DNA from: Agarivorans albus
GTDB lineage: Bacteria > Pseudomonadota > Gammaproteobacteria > Enterobacterales > Celerinatantimonadaceae
Reading direction: 5' to 3'
DNA: 64,000 nt
Assembly (NCBI RefSeq): GCF_019670105.1
Contig: NZ_AP023032.1
Coordinates: 2,350,972-2,414,971 of the forward strand
The notes under the pieces were generated by a model. It worked only from the letters and a program-made list of their open reading frames with translations. It had not been told where the DNA came from and did not search any database. The position numbers were made by a program, and so were the translations under genes. Below, piece by piece: positions 1 to 9,028 of the stretch (the stretch's first letter is position 1; every line of letters begins with the position of its first letter).

Positions 1-1508
1 AAATCTTCATAACGCTCTGTTGTTCCATCACTAAAAGTTATTTCTGCGCTTACCTTGCTCAGCTTTCCTAAAGAAAAAACCAGAGGCAAACCGTCCCACC
101 TTGCCCTTTGTTGATCAATGAGTTTTTCACCTTGGTATATCTTGACTATGGCGTCAACCGCATAGGGGTTGGGTTGCTTATAGCGAGGGTAAATATACAG
201 GCTGTTTTGTTGCTTTTGGCCGGTATTTAAGAACACTTGCAGCTGTTGGTTACTCGCCCCACCTATCACAATATCTTGGCGCAAATCGTTGTTTAAATCG
301 GTGATAAATACTGGGTTAGAGTCCCAACCATTAAAGCTTAATACTTGTTTAAACTTGCCTTTCCCATCATTTTCCCACACCTTTCCATACTTTTTTCGAG
401 GATTAGAAAGTAGCAAATCTAAATCTCTGTCGTTGTCAAAGTCCACTGCAAACACACGCACAAGATAAGGTGCACCGGCATTTAGCATCTTGCTTAGTGG
501 CGAATTTTGCTTAACAAAACCTTTGTCTGTTTGTAGGTAAACGTCGCCTTTACCTTTACCAGTTGTGATTAAGTCTTGGCGCTGATCACCATTTAAATCT
601 CCAACAAATATTGGCGTTGCGTATTCTGGCAGCTTGAGGCGTTTATTTGATAAAGAGTAACCTTCCTTAGTGGCTAAAAAATACCAGCCTAGGTGATCAC
701 CGCCATAGCCGCCGTGACCAGCGACGATAATGTCACTTTGCTGATCGTTATTGAGATCAATGGGTGTAAGCATAGGACTTGGTATTGGCGAACGATTTAT
801 AAAGTGTTGGTAGGTATTAGCTCGAAAAAAACGGTTCTTTTTGTTGTTGGCCTTAAAGTCTTGTTCAATTTGTTGGTATTTAGCGGGCAATAAATGATTG
901 TCACTAGAGCTGTAGTTTTTATCGCGTTGAAATGTTTGTTGATCAGCTTGGTAGTAAAAAGCGCCCTTGCGCCCTGCATCTAAGTCTAAGTAGCCATCTT
1001 TATTTATGTCTAACACCGTTTTGGGATAAGACACTGGAGAAAAGGTTTCATTAGGTGAAGCGACTTCGAATTCACCTTGCTTATTCAAGACATAAGGATT
1101 CTTTTTCTCATCAGAGAAAGCGGCGATGTCGAGCCAACCATCACCGTCAAAATCAAAAAACCATGGTTTGTCGTCGGCGCCTGGTAGCCTTTGGTTTGTG
1201 CTAAGGTTTTTAAATTCTAAAACGCCACTAGGTATTAATTGGTTAACTAAAAGCTTACCACCTGGGGTGCCGTGATGAGAAAGGTAGAGATCCACATCGC
1301 CATCGTTATCGTAGTCAAAGCCGCCTACTCCCCATGGCCACCAACCATGTGAGCCAAACTCGCCGCCTTGGGCTTTAAGTTCTTGTTTGTGCCATTGTTG
1401 TATGAGTGCATTAGCGTTAGTCGAAACGGCTTTAAACTCCAAGGCACTGGCGGCCAAACTGGTTACAAATGAAGCTACAACTAAGATAAGTGTTACAAGT
1501 TGCATCAT
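1..1508 (-). CDS. FG-GAP/VCBS repeat protein with C-terminal ASPIC/UnbV segment (partial)
   Basis: Open frame with a start at 1508 that runs off the left edge, so the C-terminus is missing; about 502 residues are visible. It begins with a hydrophobic signal peptide (cleavage likely near residue 22). At least seven calcium-binding-like motifs of the DxDxDG type follow (for example DYDNDGDVD, DFDGDGWLD, DINKDGYLD, DLNGDQRQD), the hallmark of FG-GAP/VCBS beta-propeller blades. The visible end (LVFSLGKLSKVSAEITFSDG, then TTERYED) resembles the ASPIC/UnbV module of CRTAC1-like proteins. It is probably a secreted or surface-attached calcium-binding propeller; the ligand is unknown. Transcription is leftward, away from the SYLF gene's terminator. 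Family assignment is firm, function is not. Confidence 0.8.
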   Translation of the reverse strand, partial: MMQLVTLILVVASFVTSLAASALEFKAVSTNANALIQQWHKQELKAQGGEFGSHGWWPWGVGGFDYDNDGDVDLYLSHHGTPGGKLLVNQLIPSGVLEFKNLSTNQRLPGADDKPWFFDFDGDGWLDIAAFSDEKKNPYVLNKQGEFEVASPNETFSPVSYPKTVLDINKDGYLDLDAGRKGAFYYQADQQTFQRDKNYSSSDNHLLPAKYQQIEQDFKANNKKNRFFRANTYQHFINRSPIPSPMLTPIDLNNDQQSDIIVAGHGGYGGDHLGWYFLATKEGYSLSNKRLKLPEYATPIFVGDLNGDQRQDLITTGKGKGDVYLQTDKGFVKQNSPLSKMLNAGAPYLVRVFAVDFDNDRDLDLLLSNPRKKYGKVWENDGKGKFKQVLSFNGWDSNPVFITDLNNDLRQDIVIGGASNQQLQVFLNTGQKQQNSLYIYPRYKQPNPYAVDAIVKIYQGEKLIDQQRARWDGLPLVFSLGKLSKVSAEITFSDGTTERYED

Positions 1509-1522
1509 GCTAAGCCCTTAAT

Positions 1523-1550
1523 AAAAAAGCCAGCTTATCGCTGGCTATTT
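1523..1550 (-). terminator. Rho-independent terminator after the SYLF gene
   Basis: Stem GCCAGC/GCTGGC (1529-1534 with 1540-1545) with a five-base loop. On the minus strand it is followed by six T (A-run at 1523-1528). It lies between the stop of the SYLF gene and the start of the FG-GAP gene. Confidence 0.8.
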
Positions 1551-1568
1551 AAAGTGTAGCTGTATTTC

Positions 1569-2120
1569 TTAGTTTAAATCGCTGTCTTGCCAAAACTTGG
1601 TGCCTTTAATAGTGGCTTCAAGTGACAGACCCGCTTCCGTTAACTGATATATTTCTACATCACCGATAGCACCTTCGACCTCGGCTGAACCGCCTTTATC
1701 TCCGGCCGTTGCGGCGGCATCTGCTTGGGCGCCAAACAGCCATCCGCTTTCTACAAACTTGTCGAAGGCTTCACGAGTTTTGAAGATCATTAAAGCCCTA
1801 AAATCTTTTACACCTAAACCAAAACCTACGCCAGCTTCGCCCATTTTCATATAGGTTTTCTTACCTGATGCATTATCCACTGCGATACCAGTTCCACCGC
1901 CAGCTGAAATAACAAACAAATTAACGCCAACGTTACTAAATACAGCATAGCCGACACCGCTTGCCATTTTTCCTGATATATCAGGCTTTTCTTCCTTAAA
2001 TTTAGCGATAGTCTCGTTGGCCGACTTATCGTATTCAGCCCGGTCTTCGGCAACATCGGCAAAACAAACAGTACTAAAAAACAGCAGTGCTGTACTTAAG
2101 CTAACTAGTAGGTTTTTCAT
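1569..2120 (-). CDS. SYLF/Ysc84-domain periplasmic protein
   Basis: 183 residues. Residues 1-21 are a Sec signal peptide ending VCFA. The rest is a bacterial SYLF (Ysc84-like, lipid-binding) domain: the segment from GVGYAVFSNVGVNLF through GGGTGIAVDN, the YMKMGEAGVGFGLG block and the closing SLEATIKGTKFWQD are typical. In eukaryotes SYLF domains bind phosphoinositides or actin; bacterial members are secreted and of unknown role. The ATG lies 26 bases downstream of the sensor-kinase stop on the same strand, so co-transcription with the two regulators is possible. It ends at a good terminator. Confidence 0.85.
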   Translation of the reverse strand: MKNLLVSLSTALLFFSTVCFADVAEDRAEYDKSANETIAKFKEEKPDISGKMASGVGYAVFSNVGVNLFVISAGGGTGIAVDNASGKKTYMKMGEAGVGFGLGVKDFRALMIFKTREAFDKFVESGWLFGAQADAAATAGDKGGSAEVEGAIGDVEIYQLTEAGLSLEATIKGTKFWQDSDLN

Positions 2121-2146
2121 TGTAGTTCCTCGTTGTTCAAATAAAA

Positions 2147-3721
2147 CTAAACAGAAAGTGGCAATGCCACTGTAATGGTGGTGGTATTGTCTTTATCGCT
2201 GGTGCGCATACTTACTTCGCCATTTTGAGCATCGCTGAGCAAACTTACCGAGTAAGTGCCTAAGCCTGTGCCAGTATCTTTACCAGACGTGACGTATTTT
2301 TCCCAAAAGTTCTCTCTTATCGCCTCGGGCACAGCGCCTACATTCTCGGTAGTAACTTCGACCTTATTGTCTACAACGTTTATTGATACAGACACTCTGC
2401 TTCGACCGGGCGCTGCTTCACAGGCATTTTTAAGCAGATTAAAGAATAGAGAGTAACTTAAGGATTCGTCGCCTAAGGCTAATACTTCGTTACCAGGATC
2501 TTCTTCTTCTGGCTCTAAGTACATAAGTAGTTGTTTGCTGCTAAAAGTTTTCCTGACTACGGTTAGCATTTTTTTAAGCATTAAGTGAACAGAAAACGGT
2601 TTAGCTTTTAGCTCGAAGCGACCTTGTTCAATTTTATATAACTCGGTTGATAGGTTAATCATGTTGAGCAATTGCATAGACAATTCGTCTATCATCACTG
2701 AGCTTTCGTTAATATTAGCAGTTGCCTGACGATCGGTTTTGATTTGCTCAGCTAAGGCAACAATACCCGCAATTGGCCCTTTTAGATCGTGCCTTAGCAA
2801 CTGATCGACACTATTTTTTAGCTTCTCTTTCTCTATAAGATTATCTAAGTCACTTTGTAGATGTTTATGGAGATCGACCGAGCGCAGATGATTGCGCACT
2901 CTAAGTTTAAGTAGTTCCGGTTGAATAGGCTTTGTGATGTAGTCTATTGCGCCACCTTCAAGCCCTTTTGTTTGGTCGCCTATCTCGGTTAAGGCGGTTA
3001 CAAAAATAACCGGTATGTGTTGTGAGTTTGGATGTTGACGGAGCTTTTCTAGCACTTCATAGCCATCCATTTCGGGCATCATTACATCTAGCAATATCAG
3101 ATCTGGTGGCGTCTCAGAGCAACAAATCTCTAAGGCCTTTTTCCCAGTTTTAGTCAGTAGCACGCGGTAGTCATCGCGTAATAAGCCGCCTAACAATGTG
3201 AGATTTTCTGGCGTATCGTCAACGACTAATACGGTGTTTTGTTTTGATTGGGCTAAAGGCGTTGCAGCTACAGGCTCTGGTATGGGTAGTTCTTCGAGTT
3301 CGGGCTCCTCGCTATTGGCTAAGGATTGGCGGTTTCTCACATCGCCTTTTGCTGCTTGTTGTAACCTAGACTGCAACAATGCAGTGGTGAAGGGCTTAAT
3401 AATAAGATCGGTTACGCCTTCGCTTATGGCTTCCGAAACTCTATTGCGCTCAGCTTCTGCGGTAATCATAATAAACGGGATGTGTCGCCATGTTTCTGAT
3501 TGCCTAACTGTCTTAAGAAACTCGATGCCACTCATCACCGGCATATTCCAATCAGACAAAATTAGGTCGACATGCCGTTTTTTCAATACATTTAGCGCTT
3601 GCGCGCCGTTTTCTGCTTGTATTACTTGGCCGATGCCAAAGCGACGTAATTGCTCATAGGTGATTTTTCTTATTGGTGCCATATCGTCGACGATTAGCAC
3701 TGTGAGTTTATTCAGTTGCAT
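2147..3721 (-). CDS. Two-receiver hybrid histidine kinase/response regulator
   Basis: 524 residues with no membrane segment, so cytoplasmic. Receiver domain 1 covers residues 1-125 with phospho-acceptor D57 (LILSDWNMP). Receiver 2 covers about 163-285 with D212 (LLDVMMPEMDG) and K264. A short coiled linker leads to a dimerisation helix with H311 (LLRHDLKGP) and a HATPase domain with N box NLLKNACEAA and G box GTGLGTYS. The receiver-receiver-kinase order without a sensor suggests it takes signals from another kinase or protein partner. It lies 29 bases downstream of the HD-GYP gene, and the two probably form one phosphorelay. The input signal cannot be read from the sequence. Confidence 0.88.
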   Translation of the reverse strand: MQLNKLTVLIVDDMAPIRKITYEQLRRFGIGQVIQAENGAQALNVLKKRHVDLILSDWNMPVMSGIEFLKTVRQSETWRHIPFIMITAEAERNRVSEAISEGVTDLIIKPFTTALLQSRLQQAAKGDVRNRQSLANSEEPELEELPIPEPVAATPLAQSKQNTVLVVDDTPENLTLLGGLLRDDYRVLLTKTGKKALEICCSETPPDLILLDVMMPEMDGYEVLEKLRQHPNSQHIPVIFVTALTEIGDQTKGLEGGAIDYITKPIQPELLKLRVRNHLRSVDLHKHLQSDLDNLIEKEKLKNSVDQLLRHDLKGPIAGIVALAEQIKTDRQATANINESSVMIDELSMQLLNMINLSTELYKIEQGRFELKAKPFSVHLMLKKMLTVVRKTFSSKQLLMYLEPEEEDPGNEVLALGDESLSYSLFFNLLKNACEAAPGRSRVSVSINVVDNKVEVTTENVGAVPEAIRENFWEKYVTSGKDTGTGLGTYSVSLLSDAQNGEVSMRTSDKDNTTTITVALPLSV

Positions 3722-3750
3722 GTAAAAGCGTATCCTTCGCGGCCAGCCAA

Positions 3751-4785
3751 CTATTCTTCTAAAGACTCTTTAAATTGTTCTTTTACTTCGAGTATTTCGG
3801 GAAGTGCTTCTATAAATAATGGCACTAACTTGGGGTCGAAATGAACTCCAGCCTCACTTTCCAAAAGCTCGATGGCCTTTTCTACAGGCCAGGCTTTTTT
3901 GTATGGGCGTTCGCAAGTGAGGGCATCAAACACATCAGCAATAGCAACAATTCGCCCTTCAATAGGAATATCTTCTCCAGCAAGTCCATTGGGGTAACCT
4001 TTGCCGTTCCATTTTTCGTGGTGGGTTAATGCTACTGTTCTCGCAAGCTCGAGTAACTCTGAACTATCACCCTCGCCGAGAATTTCACCACCAATTACTG
4101 CATGGCTTTGCATAATTTCCCATTCTTCGGCGTCTAACTTCCCAGGTTTTTGCAATACACGGTCTGGAATACCGATTTTGCCAATATCGTGCATCGGCGC
4201 AGCATTCATAAGTATGTCTGCATCTCTTTCGCTCATTCCAGCGGCTAAACCAAGAATGCGCGAGTAATAACTCATGCGAATAACGTGCATGCCGGTTTCA
4301 TTGTCTTTGTACTCTGCGGCTCTACCTAAACGCTGAATGATTTGTAAACGGGTGGTATTTATAACATCGGTTTGCTCTTTTACCTTTCGGTCTAACTCGC
4401 GATTTTGATTGTACAAAGCAAGTTGGGTTTTCACCCTTACTTTTACTACCGGTGGGCTTACTGGCTTTGTGATGTAATCAACAGCACCTAACTCTAGGCC
4501 TCTTAGTTCATCAGCGGGGCTTATTTTGGCGGTAACAAAAATCACCGGGATATGGCGAGTGCTTAAATCTTCTTTTAAACGACGGCAAACTTCGAAGCCG
4601 TCGATGCCTGGCATCATAATATCTAGCAGTATTAAATCGGGTTTATTGGCTTTAGCAACAATCTTTAATGCCATATCGCCATTGCGTGCCACTTGCAGCT
4701 TGTAATCATTTCGCAGAATGCCTGCCAATACGTCGATGTTCTCTGGTGTATCGTCCACAATGAGAACAGTGGCCCTGTTTTCCAT
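3751..4785 (-). CDS. Response regulator with HD-GYP domain (putative cyclic-di-GMP phosphodiesterase)
   Basis: 344 residues: an N-terminal receiver (about 1-125, phospho-acceptor D55 in LLDIMMPG, K108), a coiled-coil linker (about 126-150), then an HD-GYP domain. The metal-binding and signature motifs are intact: HDIGKIGIPD (199-208) and HHEKWNGKGYP (255-265). Proteins with this architecture (RpfG-like) hydrolyse cyclic-di-GMP when phosphorylated. It is first in a leftward unit with the two-receiver kinase, which is its likely partner. Catalytic residues look complete, so activity is expected, though not every HD-GYP protein is active. Confidence 0.9.
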   Translation of the reverse strand: MENRATVLIVDDTPENIDVLAGILRNDYKLQVARNGDMALKIVAKANKPDLILLDIMMPGIDGFEVCRRLKEDLSTRHIPVIFVTAKISPADELRGLELGAVDYITKPVSPPVVKVRVKTQLALYNQNRELDRKVKEQTDVINTTRLQIIQRLGRAAEYKDNETGMHVIRMSYYSRILGLAAGMSERDADILMNAAPMHDIGKIGIPDRVLQKPGKLDAEEWEIMQSHAVIGGEILGEGDSSELLELARTVALTHHEKWNGKGYPNGLAGEDIPIEGRIVAIADVFDALTCERPYKKAWPVEKAIELLESEAGVHFDPKLVPLFIEALPEILEVKEQFKESLEE

Positions 4786-5265
4786 AAAATATCCTTGTTT
4801 ACCAATCCATCGATAAAAATAACTAGTAGTAACTATAGGCTTAAAATCAACAATTTAATAACAATGACGCTTAAAAAACATGCGTTTCATTAGATATACA
4901 CGAATGTTTAGACTTAAGTCTAATTAGTGCCAACACTGAGCTAAAGCGCATCGCAAAATTCTAATGTTACGTAAAGCAGATTTTTGGTTACGCGAATGTA
5001 AATTATTGGTTCATAATTGATCTAGATCAATGCGGTTTATTGATTGGAAAAGATTTGTTAAATATTTAGCGAAGATATGCAAATAACTAGTTTTTCAAAC
5101 TGTTATTTGATCAGTCGATGAAGTATGATCGCGCCGTTAAGCTACTGGTTGTAGGCTCTATTCGTGCTAAACGTGAAAGTAGTTTAACAATTCGTTTCAT
5201 GTTGTTGATGCCATTGCATCAAACTCGCTTAAACAAATAATAAATAGCAACGGAAGCATGTATTT
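4786..5265. other. Intergenic control region between the HD-GYP gene and ccoN
   Basis: 480 bases without a gene, between divergent units. The left part must carry the promoter of the leftward HD-GYP/kinase unit, but I see no strong hexamers. The right part carries the FNR box at 5017-5030 and a roughly 200-base leader before ccoN. The ccoN ATG has a GGAAG motif ten bases upstream. Confidence 0.6.
5017..5030 (+). promoter_or_regulatory. FNR box upstream of ccoN
   Basis: TTGATCTAGATCAA matches the FNR consensus TTGAT-N4-ATCAA at all ten fixed bases and is a complete palindrome. An AT-rich stretch that could hold a -10 (TAAATA at 5059-5064) follows downstream. The fnr gene itself is 7 kb away, after the oxidase genes. 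FNR activation of cbb3 oxidase is well known in gammaproteobacteria. Confidence 0.9.
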
Positions 5266-6699
5266 ATGAACCAAGCAGCTAGCACAGAGACTGATTACAA
5301 CTACACGGTTGTTCGACAGTTCACTGTAATGACCATTGTTTGGGGTATAGTTGGCATGGGTGTTGGTGTATTAATTGCTGCGCAATTAATTTGGCCTGCA
5401 CTTAACTTCGATACTCCTTGGCTAACTTATAGCCGGTTACGTCCCCTTCACACAAACGCCGTTATTTTTGCATTTGGTACCAGTGCATTAATGGCTTGTT
5501 CCTTCTACGTGGTACAGCGTACTTGTCAAACCCGATTGTTTGGTGGCCCACTCGCCTCCTTCGTATTCTGGGGTTGGAATTTGATTATCGTATCGGCTGC
5601 GATAACACTGCCTATGGGTTTCACTACTTCAAAAGAGTATGCGGAACTAGAATGGCCAATTGGCATTGCAATCGCGATTGTATGGGTGGCTTATGGAATA
5701 GTCTTCTTTGGCACCTTGGTCAAAAGAAAAACCTCGCATATCTATGTTGCTAACTGGTTCTTTGGTGCATTCATTATTACCGTTGCTGTATTGCACATTG
5801 TTAACAATGCGGCTATTCCGCTAACAATGACTAAGTCGTACTCGATTTACGCCGGTGCTGTAGATGCAATGGTGCAGTGGTGGTACGGCCATAACGCGGT
5901 TGGCTTCCTGCTTACTGCTGGCTTCTTGGGTATGATGTACTACTTCGTACCAAAACAAGCTGGTCGCCCTGTATACAGTTACCGCTTGTCTATTGTTCAC
6001 TTTTGGGCACTAGTATCTATTTACATTTGGGCCGGTCCTCACCACTTACACTACACTGCATTGCCTGATTGGGCACAGTCTTTAGGTATGGTGATGTCTC
6101 TTATCCTATTCGCTCCTTCTTGGGGGGGTATGATCAACGGTATTATGACCTTGTCTGGTGCTTGGCATAAACTTCGTTACGACCCAATTCTACGTTTCCT
6201 AATTGTTTCTCTGTCTTTCTATGGTATGTCTACCTTCGAAGGGCCAATGATGGCAATTAAAACGGTTAACGCCTTATCTCACTACACAGACTGGACTGTT
6301 GGTCACGTTCACTCTGGTGCTTTAGGTTGGGTTGCTATGGTATCAATCGGTAGTGTTTACCACCTAATACCTGTGCTATTTGGCCAAGGTCGCATGTACA
6401 GCACTAAATTAATTAACACCCACTTCTGGCTTGCGACTATTGGTGTAGTTCTTTACATCGTAGCGATGTGGATCTCTGGTGTTATGCAAGGTTTGATGTG
6501 GCGTGCGGTAAACGAAGATGGCACCTTAACATATTCATTTGTTGAGTCGCTGCAAGCTTCTTACCCGTTCTACTTTGTTCGCTTTATCGGTGGTGTGTTC
6601 TTCTTAACAGGTATGTTTGTTATGGCTTACAACGCATACAAAACCATTACTGCTGAGAAAGGCTCCCTAAAACCAATTGAACACGGACAGGAGGCATAA
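5266..6699 (+). CDS. ccoN: Cytochrome c oxidase, cbb3-type, subunit I
   Basis: 477 residues and about 12 membrane helices. This is the catalytic haem-copper subunit that reduces O2 with high affinity at the inner membrane. Haem and copper ligands are recognisable: H62 ([13 protein letters not shown]), H209 ([10 protein letters not shown]), H259-H260 (WAGPHHLHY), and H347 with H349 ([10 protein letters not shown]). Y253 sits where the His-Tyr cross-link partner lies in cbb3 enzymes. Length is normal. It is first in ccoNOQP, downstream of a perfect FNR box, so it should be induced at low oxygen. One base separates its stop from ccoO. Confidence 0.98.
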   Translation: MNQAASTETDYNYTVVRQFTVMTIVWGIVGMGVGVLIAAQLIWPALNFDTPWLTYSRLRPLHTNAVIFAFGTSALMACSFYVVQRTCQTRLFGGPLASFVFWGWNLIIVSAAITLPMGFTTSKEYAELEWPIGIAIAIVWVAYGIVFFGTLVKRKTSHIYVANWFFGAFIITVAVLHIVNNAAIPLTMTKSYSIYAGAVDAMVQWWYGHNAVGFLLTAGFLGMMYYFVPKQAGRPVYSYRLSIVHFWALVSIYIWAGPHHLHYTALPDWAQSLGMVMSLILFAPSWGGMINGIMTLSGAWHKLRYDPILRFLIVSLSFYGMSTFEGPMMAIKTVNALSHYTDWTVGHVHSGALGWVAMVSIGSVYHLIPVLFGQGRMYSTKLINTHFWLATIGVVLYIVAMWISGVMQGLMWRAVNEDGTLTYSFVESLQASYPFYFVRFIGGVFFLTGMFVMAYNAYKTITAEKGSLKPIEHGQEA

Positions 6700-6700
6700 C

Positions 6701-7303
6701 ATGAAGCACGAGTTAATCGAAAAGAATGTTGGTTTACTGGCCATATTCATTGTTATCGCAATTAGTTTTGGTGGTTTAGTACAAATCACCCCACTAATTT
6801 TTCAACCTGAAACTACCGAACCGGTAGATGGTTTAGTGCCTTACACTGCTCTAGAAATGGAAGGTCGTGATATTTACATCCGCGAAGGCTGTAGCAACTG
6901 TCATAGCCAAATGATTCGTCCATTCCGCGCAGAAACTGAACGTTATGGTCACTACTCGGTAGCTGGCGAAAGTGTTTGGGAACACCCGTTCTTATGGGGT
7001 TCTAAGCGTACCGGACCTGATCTAGCACGTGTTGGTCAACGTTATTCTGATGAATGGCATCGAGTGCACCTAATTAATCCACGCGATGTAGTACCTGAGT
7101 CGAACATGCCTGGTTTCCCTTGGTTAGAGGAAAACTTAGTAGATAGCTCATTAACAGGTAAGAAACTCGCGCTATTTAAAAACCATTTTGGCGTGCCTTA
7201 TACCGATGCAGACATCGAAGGTGCAGAAGAAGCCGTTAAAGGCAAAACTGAAATGGAAGCTTTAATAGCCTACTTACAAGTGTTGGGTACAGCATTAAAA
7301 TAA
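6701..7303 (+). CDS. ccoO: Cytochrome c oxidase, cbb3-type, subunit II (mono-haem)
   Basis: 200 residues. The start at 6701 is chosen because [11 protein letters not shown] is the usual N-terminus and an ACAGGAGG ribosome-binding site lies just upstream inside the end of ccoN. An N-terminal membrane anchor (about 10-30) is followed by a periplasmic c-type cytochrome with CSNCH at 64-68. NMPGFPW carries the likely axial methionine. It passes electrons from CcoP to the CcoN haems. Co-transcribed with ccoN and ccoQ. Confidence 0.97.
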   Translation: MKHELIEKNVGLLAIFIVIAISFGGLVQITPLIFQPETTEPVDGLVPYTALEMEGRDIYIREGCSNCHSQMIRPFRAETERYGHYSVAGESVWEHPFLWGSKRTGPDLARVGQRYSDEWHRVHLINPRDVVPESNMPGFPWLEENLVDSSLTGKKLALFKNHFGVPYTDADIEGAEEAVKGKTEMEALIAYLQVLGTALK

Positions 7304-7313
7304 GGAGTTAGTT

Positions 7314-7496
7314 ATGGACTTTGGTACATTTAGCGGCCTATATACAGCTTTCTTAATGGCGATTTTTGTAGGTATTTTTGCCTGGGCCTACAGTAAAAAA
7401 CGCAAAAAGGATTTTGCTGAAGCTGCAAACTTGGTTTTTGCCGACGAGCCTGAAACTAGCCCGACAAAGGAATTTGAAGGAGCACAGAAAAAATGA
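7314..7496 (+). CDS. ccoQ: cbb3 oxidase small subunit CcoQ/FixQ
   Basis: 60 residues: one membrane helix (about 8-25) followed by a lysine-rich stretch (SKKRKKDF) and an acidic tail. Size, topology and position between ccoO and ccoP identify it. CcoQ is not catalytic; it stabilises CcoP in the complex. Its stop overlaps the ccoP start by four bases (ATGA), indicating translational coupling. Confidence 0.93.
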   Translation: MDFGTFSGLYTAFLMAIFVGIFAWAYSKKRKKDFAEAANLVFADEPETSPTKEFEGAQKK

Positions 7497-8461
7497 GCAC
7501 ATTTTGGAGCGTGTGGATTACTGTAATAACCTTAGGCAGCATCGCAGGATGTTTCTTGCTGCTAAGGGCATGTAATAAGAACAACACCGGCGTAAAAGAA
7601 GGTGAATCAATGGGCCACGAGTTCGACGGAATCGAGGAGTTAAACAACCCTCTTCCGAAGTGGTGGTCTTATATGTTTATTATTACCATTGTTTTCTCGT
7701 TGGTTTATTTAGCGGCCTACCCTGGCTTAGGTAACTGGCAAGGTTTCCTTGGTTGGAAGAGCTCAGAAATGGGTATTAAGAGCATTGCAGAAGGTCAAGA
7801 GCGTGTAGCTGCTTACGACGGCAATGTTGCCAACCAATACCAAGGTGAACTTGATAAAGCTGATGCTCGATTTGGTGAAGTTTTCCGTCAAGTTGCGTAC
7901 AACGAGTCTGGCGAATACCGAAGTGTAGAGGAGCTTTCTGAAGATCCAGCGGCGGTTAAAATTGGCCAACGTTTGTATCTACAAAACTGTTCGCAATGTC
8001 ATGGTTCTTCGGCTCGAGGTGGCAAAGGCTTCCCTAACTTAACCGACGGAGATTGGTTATATGGTGGAAGTGGCGAAGCGATTAAAGCTAGCCTTATGCA
8101 CGGTCGTCAAGGCCAAATGCCTGGTTGGGAAGCAGTATTAGGTGATGACGGTATTAAAGAAGTTACCGCCTATGTTCTAAGCTTATCTGGCCGTAAGGTA
8201 AACGATGTTGATGCCGCCAATGGTAAAAATCGTTTTGCAGTATGTGCAGCTTGTCACGGCGCCGACGGCACCGGTAATCAAACGCTTGGCGCACCTAATT
8301 TAACCAATGGTATTTGGTTATACGGTGGTTCACGCCGTGCAGTTGAAGAAACCCTTCGCTATGGTCGTAATGGTGTAATGCCAGCTTGGAAGGATATTCT
8401 AGGAGAAGATAAGATCCAGCTTATTTCCGCCTACGTATATCAGCTTTCTAAGAGCGAATAG
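7493..8461 (+). CDS. ccoP: Cytochrome c oxidase, cbb3-type, subunit III (di-haem)
   Basis: 322 residues. Two N-terminal membrane helices (about 4-26 and 58-76) precede two tandem periplasmic cytochrome c domains, with haem motifs CSQCH (166-170) and CAACH (251-255). CcoP receives electrons from soluble or membrane cytochromes c and hands them to CcoO. The repeated PNLT-x-G-x-WLYGG element in both domains shows the internal duplication. Last gene of ccoNOQP; a strong terminator follows within 20 bases. Confidence 0.97.
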   Translation: MSTFWSVWITVITLGSIAGCFLLLRACNKNNTGVKEGESMGHEFDGIEELNNPLPKWWSYMFIITIVFSLVYLAAYPGLGNWQGFLGWKSSEMGIKSIAEGQERVAAYDGNVANQYQGELDKADARFGEVFRQVAYNESGEYRSVEELSEDPAAVKIGQRLYLQNCSQCHGSSARGGKGFPNLTDGDWLYGGSGEAIKASLMHGRQGQMPGWEAVLGDDGIKEVTAYVLSLSGRKVNDVDAANGKNRFAVCAACHGADGTGNQTLGAPNLTNGIWLYGGSRRAVEETLRYGRNGVMPAWKDILGEDKIQLISAYVYQLSKSE

Positions 8462-8479
8462 ACTTAAAATTTATAAAAA

Positions 8480-8505
8480 GCGACGCCTATGCGTCGCTTT
8501 TTTTT
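8480..8505 (+). terminator. Rho-independent terminator after ccoP
   Basis: Perfect stem GCGACGC/GCGTCGC (8480-8486 with 8491-8497), four-base loop, followed by eight T. It separates the oxidase structural genes from the assembly genes. Confidence 0.93.
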
Positions 8506-8545
8506 GTTATATTTAAGCCCCCCTTGTGAATGGAAGTATGCTGTT

Positions 8546-9028
8546 ATGCAACAAGTTTGGTATAAACAATTTTGGCCGTGGTTTTTAATCGCGCTACCTA
8601 TGGCAGCGGTGGTTGCAAGCCTGTTTACTTTTTATATAGCTGCTACAACCAACAACGATATGGTTGTTGAGTCTTACTATAAAAAAGGTAAAGCAATTAA
8701 CGCTGACTTGTCGTTAATCGAAAAAGCTGAACAATTGGGGATCAAAGCAGCGGTTTCACCTGCCAATAATGGTTTGGTATTAGATATGGTTCTGCCTGAC
8801 TCTCTAAAGAACCAACCACTTAAAATTGAATTAGCACATAAAACCCTCGCTAAAAATGACCGCAGTTATGTCGTTACTGCTGATGCAAATGGTCGATACC
8901 GCTTTGGCGATGATTTAAATGAGTCTGGCCGCTGGTTTATTCGGATTAGTCCTATGGATGATTCCTGGAGACTGCAGGAAGAATTAAAGCTACCGCTATA
9001 CAACGCAGAAGAAATCGATGGCAAGTAA
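8546..9028 (+). CDS. ccoH: cbb3 oxidase assembly protein CcoH/FixH
   Basis: 160 residues. The ATG at 8546 (MQQVWYKQFWPWF) is chosen because an in-frame upstream start would lie inside the ccoP terminator. One N-terminal membrane helix (about 10-33) with the family-typical WYKQFWPWFLI lead is followed by a conserved YYKKGKAIN stretch and a periplasmic beta domain. CcoH interacts with CcoN and the CcoI copper pump during assembly. Its end overlaps ccoI by 11 bases. Confidence 0.92.
   Translation: MQQVWYKQFWPWFLIALPMAAVVASLFTFYIAATTNNDMVVESYYKKGKAINADLSLIEKAEQLGIKAAVSPANNGLVLDMVLPDSLKNQPLKIELAHKTLAKNDRSYVVTADANGRYRFGDDLNESGRWFIRISPMDDSWRLQEELKLPLYNAEEIDGK

Noticed and set aside
8489..8545. N-terminal extension of ccoH
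   Set aside because: It would start inside the ccoP terminator stem; the ATG at 8546 gives the family N-terminus.
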